Assembly: GCF_014805625.2 (NCBI RefSeq)
Contig: NW_023998449.1
Location: 1-64,000 of the forward strand
Direction: 5' to 3'
Length of the DNA: 64,000 nucleotides
From: Glossina fuscipes
Taxonomy: Eukaryota; Arthropoda; Insecta; Diptera; Glossinidae
Part shown: piece after piece, positions 21,080-32,622 of the stretch
How the letters are laid out: each line of letters begins with the position of its first letter
Position numbering within the stretch: the stretch's first letter is position 1
The notes under the pieces: model-generated
Databases searched by the model: none
Seen by the model: only the letters and a program-made list of their open reading frames with translations
Told to the model about the DNA's origin: nothing
Position numbers and translations under genes: made by a program

Positions 21080-21174
21080 TGCTGAGGTTGGTGTTGTCCT
21101 TGTTGTTATTGTTGGTGTTGTTGTTGCTATTGTTGGTGTTGTTATTGCTGTTGTTGTTGTTGATGTTGCTGTTG

Positions 21175-21365
21175 ATGTTGTTATTGCTATTGTTGTCGCT
21201 GTTGCTGTTGTTGGTGGTGTTGTTATTGCTATTGTTGTCGCTGTTGCTGTTGTTGGTGGTGTTGTTATTGCTATTGTTGTCGCTGTTGCTGTTGTTGTTG
21301 GTGTTGTTATTGCTATTGTTGTCGCTGTTGCTGTTGTTGGTGATGTTGTTATTGCTATTGTAGTT
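21175..21365. repeat. 42-bp minisatellite coding an Asn-rich tract
   Basis: Units of the type ATTGCTATTGTTGTCGCTGT + TGCTGTTGTTGGTGGTGTTGTT repeat four times, with a related 40-bp unit to the left (21100-21175). On the minus strand each unit encodes 14 residues rich in Asn/Ser/Thr (NSDNNSNNNTTNNS). The plus strand gives an artefactual poly-leucine frame. Confidence 0.9.
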
Positions 21366-21576
21366 GCTGTTCCGGGTGACGTCTCGTCTGGCAGGGGTTC
21401 CTGGCTTGCCTCGCCAGCCTGGTGTTTTCCGATGCGGGTAAAGCGCAGTAGCTCTCATTCTTGCCGCATACGAAACAGACCATGTGGTGGAAAGGACACC
21501 TGCATCAATTTTCTCTAGTGTCTTCTGCTGGATTTCTCACAAAATGATCTCCCGGCATACCGCACACATAGCATGT

Positions 21577-21676
21577 NNNNNNNNNNNNNNNNNNNNNNNN
21601 NNNNNNNNNNNNNNNNNNNNNNNNNNNNNNNNNNNNNNNNNNNNNNNNNNNNNNNNNNNNNNNNNNNNNNNNNNNN
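21577..21676. other. Assembly gap (100 N) with the same 29 bp on both sides
   Basis: TCTCCCGGCATACCGCACAC and the nine bases after it occur at 21548-21576, ending at the gap, and at 21680-21708, starting 3 bp after it. The gap may be two contigs that actually overlap by this segment, in which case no sequence is missing. Confidence 0.95.
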
Positions 21677-22108
21677 TGGTCTCCCGGCATACCGCACACA
21701 TAGCATGTCATCAGATGGAAGGGTGACTGGCAGAAGGCCATGCTCTGCGCTGTCCTCACTGCGTTCGCTGGTGCTGGTGTGGTGGTATGGTGCTGCGGTG
21801 TTACTATTGCTGCTGTTGCCTTTTGTTTTGGCTGGCCTGCACGTGACGTTGCTGGTTGCAGATGGTGCCGCTCGTTCGGATGGTTATTTGTGTTGCCTGT
21901 GTTGATCCATCTCTTTTCGTGTTTCATAGCCCCGCCGTTTTCGCGTTGCCTGTCGCTGTTTGGACCATGCCGCGGCGCTAGGGCTTCGACTGCTTCGCGA
22001 TGAACCCCGTCACCATTTTCACCTCCCTGACCGATCTCGCTCACGTGTTTCGGCCTGCTTCTATTTTCTCTCAACAGCTTTTCCGCCCTCTTGCATTCGG
22101 ATTTGAAC

Positions 22109-22143
22109 TCCCCTTTCTCCTTTCAGCTACAGCGGTGGCAGCG
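22109..22143. repeat. 35-bp LTR fragment at the right end of the gag remnant
   Basis: TCTCCTTTCAGCTACAGCGG and the adjacent TGGCAG match the LTR interior at 18480-18513. It is joined directly to the gag coding region, so the primer-binding site, most of the right LTR and the Gag N-terminus are missing. The orientation is the same as the left LTR. Confidence 0.7.
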
Positions 22144-23867
22144 ATGAGAATAGATTTGTTTATTGCTGGGTCTTTAATAGTATTCAAACTTGATAGAAAC
22201 GACGGTTTTAAATTTCTAAAAGAAGACGCGAACAATGAACCATTACCGTGCTCATGTACTACTCTGGGTGGCGAATTAGATTAGACTACCATAAAGTATA
22301 CTTTTCCTCTATGTCAATCTGAGTGAAATATTAAATGTGTTATCAATTATTTTAATTCCGCTTTCTTTTCTCTAAGGTAAGAGTAAAGGAATAACGGACT
22401 TACAAAAACTAAATTTGGCACCGTCCGCACTAACTAAGAATGTAGAGAGTGTAGAGTAACAATTTCAAAGTACTCTATTGCTAAAGTACTCTACGCTTTT
22501 GAACTCAAAACACTTCCCTTTTCCATTAAACGACAGAACACGAAGATATCTTACGACTTTATATCCAACGCAACGAGATTTTATTATATCAGCATGAATA
22601 AATAATGGTGAATTTTCCCGCGTTTGTTTTATTTGCAAATTACACAAGGTATTCTTTTCGTAAATGGTAATTAAATTGTTACTTAACAGAGCAACGTAAA
22701 AATGCTACATGTAGTTCATAGCTTAAAATCGATTATACAGATAAATTCAAAATTCGTTTGCAATAGCTTTTAGTTAACGTTTATGGAAATATATATTTTT
22801 ATAAAGCAATCCAATTAAAACTATTTTCACCCTTCTGATTTGGAGATTTATCAACCGATTGTTGCTTTTCATTCGCATTGATAATATCTGCACTTTGAAT
22901 TAATCAATCTTGCTGTTAAGTTGTCTTCCAAGTCGAGTTTCATATGGAGAAGTGCGTTTCTGAGTTCTGGTTTTCCTGTCAGGTTTTTTGCTTGCTTAGT
23001 AAAGTGTGGCTTCTGTAATTCTGGTTTACGAATAAATTTAGGGGAAAAATAATTTTGATCCTTATACTTTTCTCATTTAATTCCTTCTCCTCGAACGGAG
23101 GTATAAATAAAAAGTAGTTAGAATTTGCACACATTTGTGCAAACTCCTTAGTAAATAAATGTTTCTGGTTTCCATTACACTGGAAATCAACAAGAGTGAA
23201 AGTTAGTTAATCTAAACATAGTTTGATGAGTCACAGATACGTACGTAGCTGATTTTATATAATCTTCGGGCTTATGTTCAAGAAAACTCATGCCACTTTC
23301 AGTGCTAGTTGTGTCGTGTCAAGACCATCAATCACTTTTTGACTTGGAATCAATTTAAAAAATAAAATTATATGTGGTTTTTCACCTTCAGGAAATTTTA
23401 GTTCAGTTTGTGGCTACAAAATATTAAATGTAATTTCATTGGTTTTACCCTTGATCAATGGATTTATTTAACGGCATACATACAACAAGATTGGATATAT
23501 TTGAGTTTATAGAACTTGAGAGCATCGAACTCTAGACAACATTGAGTGTAATTTTAAATAAAAGAAGGCGGGATAGTGTCTGCTTATTGTTCATCAAAAA
23601 GGACAGGGGACGAAATTTGATACTGAAACGTGGAATATTTTTATCGCCATTCCTATTTTTGAATACCTTATTATAGAAAAAATTCTCGTGCTTGGAGTTA
23701 AACAAAACTGCTGTTCAGTTGGCTGATATCCCCACATCTATCTAGCTGATGTTGAAATTCATTTATTAAGGTAATGGTTTGAGTTTCACAACAACAACAA
23801 CAAGAGCCGGAAAGTGACTAAGATTCATAAGCTACATTTGGGAGTACTGAAAAAATAAATATCTAAA
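22144..23867. other. No recognised gene; AT-rich with scattered decayed frames
   Basis: No protein family was recognised. A lysine-rich minus-strand frame at about 22880-23045 and a run of minus-strand codons at 23300-23460 (LKFPEGEKPHIILFF) look more protein-like than random DNA. They could be further Polinton relic, since the Polinton integrase lies just to the right, but I could not tie them to a known gene. A (CAA)n run is near 23791-23802. Confidence 0.3.
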
Positions 23868-24720
23868 AATGAGTAAAATTTAATCAGTTAACGAGATTCA
23901 AAACCCAACCAGAAAAAATTTGATTCGAAGGCAATTCATTCCAAGAGAAATTCATGATACCTGGCAAATAGATTTAATTGAGTTAATTCTTTCCTTCGAG
24001 TTAGAATTCATATATTTTTCAAATATGCTTTCGCACTACCAGTAAAATTTCAAAGTTCATCTGAGATAGTTAAAGCCTTGAGACAGGTATTAGAAAAGAG
24101 AGATATCCCTCCAAAAAATATTTAAACCGATCAGGGGAAGGAATTTTTCAATAAAGATTTTAAAAGGTTGATGAAGGATTAATCGATTAACCGATATCAT
24201 ATATAGAATCCTCCGTATGTGCAAGATTCAAAAGATCATTGAAAAACTTAATGTGGAAAATGTTTAGTATAATTTGCTATATAAATTACAAGCTGGTACA
24301 CTAAATTTAAGCCTTACTAGCTAAATACAATAACACTTACCATAGAAAAGCAAAAATGAAACCAAATTAAGTCAATAAAGACAAAGAGAAGCACATATTA
24401 CAAAGGGTATATAATTTGCCCACAATATTTCCAAAACCGAAGTTTGAAGTTGGATATCATATTAGAATTAGGAACATTAGAAAAAGGAACATATTTTAAA
24501 GACTATGAACTGAATTTGACAGCCCAAATATTTCAATTTACTATCAATCAAAATTACAAATCCTGTTACATTATTATGGATCTTCAGAGGAATAAATTAT
24601 TAGGACGGTTTTATGAATACGAAATGTAAAAGGGCAAGACTGCCTATTTAGTGGAAAAGATATTGAAGGACAAGTCTGGCAACCGTGCACGCGCGCTGTA
24701 GCCGCTTTTTAAGTCTTTAC
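23868..24720 (+). pseudogene. Polinton (retroviral-type) integrase, dead
   Basis: The N-terminal part reads NPTRKNLIRRQFIPREIHDT then WQIDLIEL (first catalytic Asp, about 23962-23985). YAFALPVKFQSSSEIVKALR and the block TDQGKEFFN (second Asp, about 24127-24153) follow. Where the family has an ERFNRTLK-type helix with the catalytic Glu there is ARFKRSLKNLMWKMF (about 24217), so the Glu is lost. Further on are KYNNTYHRKAKMKPN, VYNLPTIFPKPKFEVG and a FYEYEM / YLVEKILK tail like the chromodomain linker of Polinton integrases. At least four stops and several frame changes occur. Similarity to Polinton rather than gypsy integrases rests on the C-terminal blocks. Confidence 0.8.
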
Positions 24721-24839
24721 AAGAAATATTTCAATTTCTTAGCTTTTTTGCTTTATTCGATTCTAAAATATAAAGATCTTAAAAAGAATAAGTGTATAAT
24801 TTAATCGCTCTAAAAAGTCTCCCTTTTTTTTTTAAATGT

Positions 24840-25946
24840 TTTACAGGTTGTTTTGCTTTCGTTCTATATTTACAGTGTCAACGAAAGTGAAAAGTGTAAA
24901 CCACAATGTGTTGAGAACCTTTTTGTTGCGGAATTCGTTTTCTGTTCTTTTTTCTCTCATAATCTCATTCTGCCGTGTTTCACTGGAAATGGATTGTTTC
25001 GCCTTAACGAGTGGAAACAGGCCCAGAATCTGAACGATTCATCTCGTGCTAATTCGGAGAACGTTTTTGACGCGCAAAGTGTGTTGGTAAAAACGTTCTG
25101 TGCCCCTAAAGAATTACGATCGTCATGGAATTGGACATGGACTGTAGGAAGCGGGACATTCATTTGTATAATCTCTTCACGGAGAAATAGTTTCTCAGTT
25201 TAAAGCAAAAATCTTTGTTCCTTTTGTGATAAGTCTGAAAAAATCAAGGCTACGTTCAATGAGTTACATCCAGCACTCATCTTCTTCCCCTGCTGGAAAA
25301 GCTACAACTCGCAGTGTGGCGTGCGGTACGTCCGAGTTCTTTTAAGTCTGATACCTTGATTCAAGTCAGCGCTTCCACAATATCTACAATGAACGTTAGC
25401 GTTTCTGTTATTGTTGAGTCAGTCGTTAATAAAAAGCTTACAAATGGACCTTCCCTCCTGATTGAAGCTATCGTGATGTGGCAAGGGTATTTCCTTCCAG
25501 TGGCCTTACTCAATCTACCCAGGCATCATCGCCTAAAACTGATAAAGAAAATAATTAATTCACCTCTCCCCCTAGCTGCCTGAGTGTGAATGATGGTCAC
25601 CTTTCTGGCCATGTCTGCACAAGCAGCTTGTTCCCCCTTTATATTCTCATCTAAGCAAAACTCGCCACCTGTGATCCCCCCCGTTCCTAGCAGAGATGAC
25701 ATTTGCTTGACGGCAGTTCCTCCCACAAAGGCAAGTTTTGTGTCAAAACTGGAACCTCATACATATGTAGCCAACATAGAAAGTTATCTGGCGGCGAAAG
25801 TCCCATCAGTCGATTTGAAGTGTGTTAGCATTTGCAAATTGGCACCGTCTCAATCTAGAGCAATCTCATCTTTTAAAGTGCTACTTCCGATTGAAAACAT
25901 GGAAATTTGTGAACTAAACCGTTTTGGCCAGGTGGATCCTTTTTAA
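24840..25946 (+). pseudogene. LINE ORF1 (Gag-like) relic
   Basis: Frames at 24853-25203, 25314-25583 and 25590-25946 are pieces of one decayed product. The last contains FVSKLEPHTYVANIESYLA, CVSICKLAPS and ISSFKVLLPIENMEICELNR. This is the pattern of the C-terminal domain of ORF1 proteins in a CR1/Jockey-group LINE family, placed directly before an endonuclease-RT ORF2. Stops and frameshifts break it at several places. The first 300 bp are assigned only by continuity. Confidence 0.5.
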
Positions 25947-26029
25947 GGAATTTATCCCTCGAGATCGACTGCGTAATACTATTGCTGCAGCCCTTTCTTC
26001 CAGGAAAAACTAAAGGTTTCTTCAGGCCC

Positions 26030-27536
26030 ATTAACTCTCATTTATTATAACGTTAGGAGCCTAATTGAAGAATTCTCCGAAATTCAGTGAGCACGGAGCT
26101 TTCTTGTTTGACCTTCGCTGAAGATTGTTCAAAGTCTGGTCTACATTCTCCGGGAATTTCCCATAATTCGTTCCAGGTTTTCAGAAAGAATCGCATTGGT
26201 GTTGGCCAATTACCATATCGCCGGCGCTGCTATCCTATTCTGTTGAATCTCCTACTGCTCCCGACGTTGAGTTTATTGCCTTTCAAGTAAAAATTCCTAA
26301 TAAACAGCTACATGTAACTTGCTCCCATATTCCCCCAAATTCGGATACCTCCATATATAAGAAACACGCCGCCCTTATTTGTGAAGTGTCCAAGCAATGT
26401 AAACCTATCGACAGAGTCATAGCGTTGGGTGACTTCAATTTGCCTCAAGTCACTTGGTGTTACAATGATAATTCTGGCTGTTTGATTTCTATTTTAATAT
26501 ATGATAGAGCTGTCGTGTTTTTTTAACGAATTATTTCATCAAAATTTAATTCAACGCAACCGTATCCCTGATTGTAATGTAGACTTCCCCGAGATAACTG
26601 TGAGTCGTTGTCCAACTTTTAGTTTACCTGAGGATCCTTATCATCCAGCAATGTGTATTTCATGGCATGGTTCGTTAAACTGTTCTCACGTTCCAAAACC
26701 AATTTTTTCAAATTAATGTTATAATATCCATAAAATCAATATTTTACTGCTAAAATCTCATTTCTCACATATTAATCTTGATTTCTCAATTGGAAGTATT
26801 GAGAGCTTACTGTCATCGTTCTGCAGTACATTAAGTCAGCATGCGTATATGCTATGTGCAGTACATATTTCTGTATGCGTTCCGATGAACCAGTCCCGAC
26901 CTCGGAGAAAATGTTCCCCATGGTTTGATAAGACAATTAAATATTACAAGAATAAGAAGAATTAGCTTTTCAAAAACCTTTTGAAAAATGGTTCTGCTTG
27001 CGACTACTTCGCTTATTCAGCTAAAAATTTATTTAAGTTTGTTAACTCCAAAAGGAAAATTTCTATAAATCCCTCGGAAGTCTCTTTCAATGGTTCTGAG
27101 TCATCGGATGATTTTGAATCCTCAAATCTCTTTGCTGAATACCTCCAACGAAATTTTGCGACTGCTAATTCCGATAAACTACCCCTATTCGATAACCAAT
27201 TCGTTTTCAAATGCTAATTTAGTCATTGCAGAAAATAACGTCTTAGAGAGATTGAGCACTCTAAAGTTTAGTTGTGTGGCTGGATCTGATGGAATTTCAT
27301 CATGTCTACTTAAATCATGCGCTCCAAAGATATATGATCTTATCTCTAAGATTTTCAACCAGTCCTTGAATTTAGGTGTTTCCCCTTTGTGTTGCAAGAG
27401 TCTCCTTATTCCTATTCTCATAAGTGAAAACAGACAAGTCGTTGAGAACTACAAAAGCATTGCCAAGTTGAGTGTCTTGCCCAAATTATTCGAGCGAATT
27501 GTTACTCAGCATTTGGCCTTTGCCATCAAATCATAG
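26030..27536 (+). pseudogene. LINE ORF2 (endonuclease and partial reverse transcriptase), decayed
   Basis: The endonuclease begins near 26036 (LIYYNVRSLIEEFSEI) and has EFIAFQVKIPNKQLHVTC and the motif VIALGDFNLPQVTWC (about 26420-26462). After a damaged linker the reverse transcriptase starts: GSDGISSCLLKSCAPKIYDL (about 27283) and VENYKSIAKLSVLPKLFERI (about 27435-27500). It ends before the catalytic YADD box, so the copy is truncated as well as frameshifted. A related RT fragment is at 58740-59075. Confidence 0.75.
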
Positions 27537-27554
27537 ATTTCTGCATTTCAACAA

Positions 27555-27700
27555 CAGGCGGAGTTTTGTTACCTGCACAGAAAGGAAAGCAGTTGTGTTT
27601 ATTATGAATAGCAAACGGATAATTTAGGTCAACTTCCAAAATGTAACGTGTACTTCCATCGATATGAATGGAATAAATGTCGAAATAGTTTATTTTAGTT
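27555..27700 (-). pseudogene. Small pPolB fragment of a third Polinton
   Basis: The minus strand reads RYILEVDLNYPFAIHNKHN and FPFCAGNK, matching the block upstream of the palm in copy 1 (YILEVDLEYP...LPFC at about 2960-3040). It is truncated on both sides and directly abuts the LINE RT fragment. Confidence 0.8.
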
Positions 27701-28214
27701 TCACATAAAATAGGAACCTTGACATTTATAATACGCTTACCAACGGAAGTATGCTGCATTTTTCATTATACATATGTTTACTATAATAACAACGCGCACG
27801 CTTCATGCTGTCGAATTACCCTCGTCTTCTCGCTTCTATTATGGACTTTTGTGGGCTTAAGGGCAGCTTCTATGTCAGCACATTTGATAATTGGCAGCAA
27901 TAACTTCTTTTGCATATTTTTAAACTTGGCTGTTGTTTCGCTAATGGAAATGCATTTTTGACTTTGGTGTGTTCTTGCTTATGGCGAGTTCCAGTGGTGG
28001 TGAAAAATGTCTGGCACAAATCACAAAATTGTCCTGAGGTATGGCTTCACGTACATCGTGCTTTTTCCAACCCCTGCATGTTGCTAATAAGACAATGATG
28101 ATGTTGCTTGGCCGTTTCTGTAAACACAATCAGCAAGTTGATGTGAAAAGTTTTTGATGCTTTTGTCCGCCTTTTTTAGACCAACCATTTTCCATTCGCC
28201 CTTGGAATGTACCA
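27701..28214. other. Unassigned; possible C2H2 finger remnant
   Basis: On the minus strand near 27980-28050 a frame reads FCDLCQTFFTTTGTRHKQEH, with C-x2-C and H-x4-H spacing close to a C2H2 zinc finger. No surrounding gene is apparent. It may be Polinton polymerase N-terminus or a host zinc-finger scrap. Nothing else was recognised in this stretch. Confidence 0.3.
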
Positions 28215-29062
28215 ATTCATATATAAGTACACAGATGCCTGTATTGTCCGATGGATGCCGCAGCTGGGTAACTGTGGTAATTCTAGAGCTAATACATGCA
28301 ATATAAACACGGACCAATGGAACGTGCGCTTTTATTAGGCTAAAACCAAGCGACCTTTTTGGTCGTATACTGGTTGAACTCTAGATAACTTGCAGATCGT
28401 ATGGTCTTGTACCGACGACATATCTTTCAAATGTCTGCCCTATCAACTTTTGATTGTAGTATTTAGGACTACCATGGTTGCAACGGGTAACGGGGAATCA
28501 GGGTTCGATTCCGGAGAGGGAGCCTGAGAACGGCTACCACATCTAAGGAAGGCAGCAGGCGCGTAAATTACCCACTCCCAGCTCGGGGAGGTAGTGACGA
28601 AAAATAACAATACAGGACTCATATACGAGGCCCTGTAATTGGAATGAGTACACTTTGAATCCTTTGACAAAGACCTATTGAAGGGAGAGCCAGCAGACGC
28701 AGTAACTTCAGCTCCAATAGCGTATATTAAAGTTATTGCGGTTAAAACGTTCGTAGTTGAACTTGTGCTTCGCGCGGGTAGCTGTAGTTTGTGCTATACC
28801 TTATGTATGTCAGCGTAATAACGGAGTTCTTATAAGTAATTGTAATACTTGCATTCTTTGCATATTGCTCCTATTTAAACCTGCTTCAATGCTCTTCATC
28901 AGTGTTATTGTGGGCCGGCGCAATTACTTTGAACATATTAGAGTGCTTAAAGCAGGCTCCAAACGCTTGAATATTTTGTGCATAAAATAATGAAATAAGA
29001 CCTCTGTTCTACTTTCATTGGTTTTTAGATCAACATGTAATGATTAATAGAAGCAGTATCGC
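28215..29062 (+). pseudogene. Degenerate 18S rRNA fragment
   Basis: The strand carries hallmark small-subunit sequence in order: AACTGTGGTAATTCTAGAGC, GCTTTTATTAGGCTAAAACC, GAATCAGGGTTCGATTCCGG, TACCACATCTAAGGAAGGCA, GCTCCAATAGCGTATATTAA, TGTTATTGTGGGCCGG and AATGAAATAAGACCTCTGTT, ending TAATGATTAATAGAAGCAGT. This is roughly the 5' half of insect 18S. It is not functional: the near-invariant 530-loop block reads GACGCAGTAACTTCAGCTCC instead of the normal GCCGCGGTAATTCCAGCTCC, the start is shortened and the fragment stops abruptly. Confidence 0.93.
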
Positions 29063-29850
29063 GTCACTGCGACGCATGTTCCCCTCAAACGCGGTGTAGC
29101 TATCTGACACATCGCACAGACTGTGGTTGCGCTTTGCACCATCCCCTTTTAATGGTCCAACCTTCTGGCCATTCTTCGCCACGACACACTCATCATCGGA
29201 AGACGTTATTTTCTCGGACAGTCCCTTCACATCTCTTTGGGCCAGGGGTCTTTTTCTTACCCTTCTCCATTGTGCACTAATACACTGAAACATATTGAAA
29301 TATCGCACTTAGTGCACTACTACAGTATATAAGTCGAAGTGTTAGAGTTAAAAATAGATGTCATTAAATATATAAGAAAACCACACTCACCCCAACAACT
29401 GGACAGAAGTACAGCGCCAGAGGTACCAACGCCAACAAGCGGTAAAAAGTTGGGTGCCCTACCTCACACCGTTTGGCGCCACGCTACCAGACAGCAAACA
29501 GCATAGCAGACCAACGCCACTAGTCGATAATGACCACGGTTGTTTATCGACTTTCGCACTTAGCACCTTTTCACTGTCTATCTCCCAACGGCCGTGTTCC
29601 AAGTCCACTTCATTCCCAATGATCGAAGTTGAACGTAACGGAATGTCTTGTCTTGTTTTGTGCACAAGAAATGAAAACGATATAAATCCTTTCTACTTAT
29701 TGTGAGCATTTACAAGTTTTTTTGTTTGTAGGCTTATATGTAAATACATAAACACTTCTTTATTTCAGCATCTACTTATTTCTCTCATTAAATCGAACCA
29801 CCACTCACTTGCGCAAAAACACGTGTTAATAGTCAAACATCAACTTGCAA
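29063..29850. other. Unassigned stretch after the rRNA fragment
   Basis: A minus-strand frame of 92 codons (29030-29308) has a basic start (WRRVRKRPLAQRDVKGL) and an acidic stretch (SEKITSSDDECVV). It might be the N-terminus of a LINE or other element protein but matches nothing I can name. The remainder shows no gene. Confidence 0.25.
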
Positions 29851-32245
29851 GGCCAATTATGAAGCTTCAGAAACCCTACAACGTGCATATATTTTTGATC
29901 AGCATCCAAATTCTGAAACAATTTAAATATGCATGTCTGTCCGCTACTGTAATTTTTGTTATAAGCACTCGCCTGGCCGCAAAAGTAAAGCTATTGACTT
30001 CAAATTTTTCAAAAACATTGAAAGTTCTTGTACGCAGGTTACTTTTGCAATAGGTTAAAACCTATCGAAGGACAAGTCTACAGTACTACGTAAAGTGAGA
30101 AAATCTCCTTTTTCCAAATGGAATAAAAAAATGTTTTGATCATTACTCATAAATTGTAAACACAAATGTACAAAAATTACAGATTTTCTACTGTAGTGCC
30201 TTAGAAAATTTAAAAACGAGGAAGTCCATCCAATTTTAGAGTGTATGAAAGCACGACACGTTTCAGCAAAATTTGGAAATTATTTGTAGGTAACAAACCG
30301 TGATAAGATATACATATCGATAAAGTGCATTAATGTAATTATAACTAAACGTAATTGTATTGTGATCAAAAATTGCATTAAAGTATTATTGTTTTGAATT
30401 TCCTTTTTATGGGTCAACTGAAACTAGATGGGTACTTCCTCGTCCGGTCATGTCGAAAGCTTTTACTCTCGAAAAACCTGTGCAGCTCTCCTTGTTTAGT
30501 TAAATATAGCCATTATTAAAATGAAATAAAAATTACCTTTAAGTTTATTCTCACAATATCGAGGACATTTGGGAAAATTCTACCAAAACCTGAAATGGGT
30601 ATATGGCGGTCGGTGTGTTCAAAATTTGTTCACTTGTTACGAGTGTGTTCCGCGTGTTCCAATATAGATACGTAAACGGATCTTTAAGGTTTTGTAACGT
30701 CGTGTGGCAGTATTTTCCCAATTTAATACAGACCAGATAACCTAGAAGAAGACAAATTTCAGTACAGTTTAAAAGCACTTACAGGCAGGTGTGCACTATT
30801 ACTTTGCCCATACATTATTTCAAAAAACAACTAATAAGTTAGGTGGGCTTTGGTTCCCAAAGAACCTATCACCTTGCCAAAATTGCCAATAGCTGCAGGC
30901 TAATGGTAGTTTTGTACTCTTATTCTATATCAGTAGGAATACTAATAAAATTTAAATTAATTTTTTCCTTTAGTGAGCCGTATCTCTCGGTACCCCTACA
31001 TCTAATTGTAAAAGTGCATTAATCTCCTTTAACGCCTAATCCAGAATATCTTTTTTACTTTTAGCGGTTGACCACAAATGTGTCGTTCTATGAAGGTATA
31101 CCCAGCCTAAGACAATTATGGAAACCCAAATTCAGAAACTTCTTATCGGTGCAATTCAAAATATATGTAGTCATATTAAGATTGCGCTGATCACTCACCC
31201 ACTTATTTCAGTAAACTTTTTCTCAATTAACCTAGTTCGTAATTCCTTGCTCATTACATTCTTTAAACAATGAATTATGGAGCCACAATCATTTTACACA
31301 CTCTCGAAAAAAAGATGAAATCAAATTGGGTAAATGCTTTCAAGTATACGATGTTGAACAGCTCGTTCAAGGCGTTTTTTTCTTCACTTCAAGTTTTCAG
31401 TGCAGTCAGTGATGACGGCAGAAATTGCAAACGTTTATCCACGAAATGTTCCCCAGATAGTTTACACAACTGAGATCAAGTTATTGTAGCAATTCTACGT
31501 TTTAACGATTTTTTTGACTTTTGTGGAATCATTTTTAAACTTTTGTGATTATGTGCGGTTAATATGAACATAGAATTTGCATACTCTGGAAGCAATTGGA
31601 GCTCGATAACACCAGCTGCCGCATTTCATTGTTTGTTTAATGAATGTGAAAGCATAGGAAATCATCAAGAACATTCAAGGAAGCGGATGTTGTGATTCAT
31701 TTACTTTAAGCAATTTTTCAAAATATTCTTCCGCACCAAAACTGGTGCTAGTTAGGATTACTACCCTTTTCCGGCATTATGAACAAGCAGTCCAAATTGC
31801 AAATTCTGTGTAAGGGATGAGCATATCTTTAAGTGTTTTGAGAAGCGGAGGGCGCTTAGGAGAACGTTTTCTAAGCTCATTAATAGTTTTGAAAACGCTG
31901 AGTCGATTATCGGCCGGCTTTAGATCATTCAGATAGTAAACGCATAGTGACGAAATGTGAAATATCAATTTATAACAATAGACGCAGCATTCATAAAATC
32001 TTGAAGCAATACATATTCTTGTGCCCGGATGTACCCGCCTCATGATTCGCGATTCAGATGATTGTTTTCGACATCCTTAATATGCCTGGATTATATGTAT
32101 ATATGGGCAATGGATATCAATTATTCGGTGCGTTTGTTCCTATAAATTTTGCTACATTCAGCTTGCTCAGCTCATCCCATCACCTTGGCGGACAGGTATG
32201 CTTTTTATTTGAAGTCCCCATTAATCGCAATTTGTCTCATTGAAC
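29851..32245. repeat. Diverged copy of the 3-kb array unit, left part
   Basis: Blocks of the 7.5-16.1 kb array recur here in the array's own circular order: the GCACTCGCCTGGCCGCAAAA block (about 29967), the AAACCTATCGAAGGACA block (30058), the ACTAGATGGGTACTTCC block (30424), the TTTACTTTAAGCAATTTTTC block (31699) and the GAAGTCCCCATTAATCGCAA block (32212). Divergence is clearly greater than between array units. About 0.9 kb (30790-31690) has no counterpart I could match. The copy is interrupted by the LINE at about 32246 and resumes at 39012. Confidence 0.75.
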
Positions 32246-32622
32246 TTTTCAAATGTTAAGCAAGCTTACATTTTCTTGACTTTTGCTATTTTATATAGCA
32301 TGTCAAGTCGATTTGTGTTCAGTGTAGAGCGTGTTTTCTTTTCGTCTGCGTTTTTTCAATTGTTTCGGTGTTTTCGGTGTTTTTGTGTATTTAACTTCTG
32401 TCTTTTCAGTGTTATTGCTAAAACTGGTCAACGCGGATATCGCGTATGTGCCTTTGTTTCGTCTATATATAATAAAAAATAGAAAACAAAAAAAAAAAAA
32501 AAAAAAATTGAAAACAGTTGACACTTTTCTTTAGTAGTTCCCAAACTTCTTCAACAGTTCCCAACCTTTTCAAGTAAGTGGTTATTTCACAAATAATAAG
32601 CAATAGACAACAATAAGGCATA

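Larger units (their letters stand above)
20952..22108 (-). pseudogene. Gag C-terminal region: nucleocapsid knuckles and Asn-rich repeat, gapped
   Basis: From right to left: a basic helix (EFKSECKRAEKLLRENRSRP, about 22050-22110), a Gln/Pro/Thr linker, then Cys/His clusters CYVCGMPGDHF beside the gap and CPFHHMVCFVCGKNE (about 21470-21510), which resemble nucleocapsid zinc knuckles, followed by an Asn-rich minisatellite-coded tract. A 100-N gap interrupts it at 21577-21676. The Asn tract and the protease are in different frames; repeat-length change may be responsible. The N-terminal part of Gag is absent. Confidence 0.6.

Noticed and set aside
21031..21363. Open frame encoding an almost pure Leu/Val protein on the plus strand
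   Set aside because: It is the opposite strand of the 42-bp minisatellite that encodes the Asn-rich Gag tract.
28215..29300. R1/R2-type LINE inserted in rDNA
   Set aside because: R1 and R2 target 28S, not 18S, and no LINE coding sequence is joined to the rRNA fragment; the short basic frame after it has no RT or endonuclease motif.
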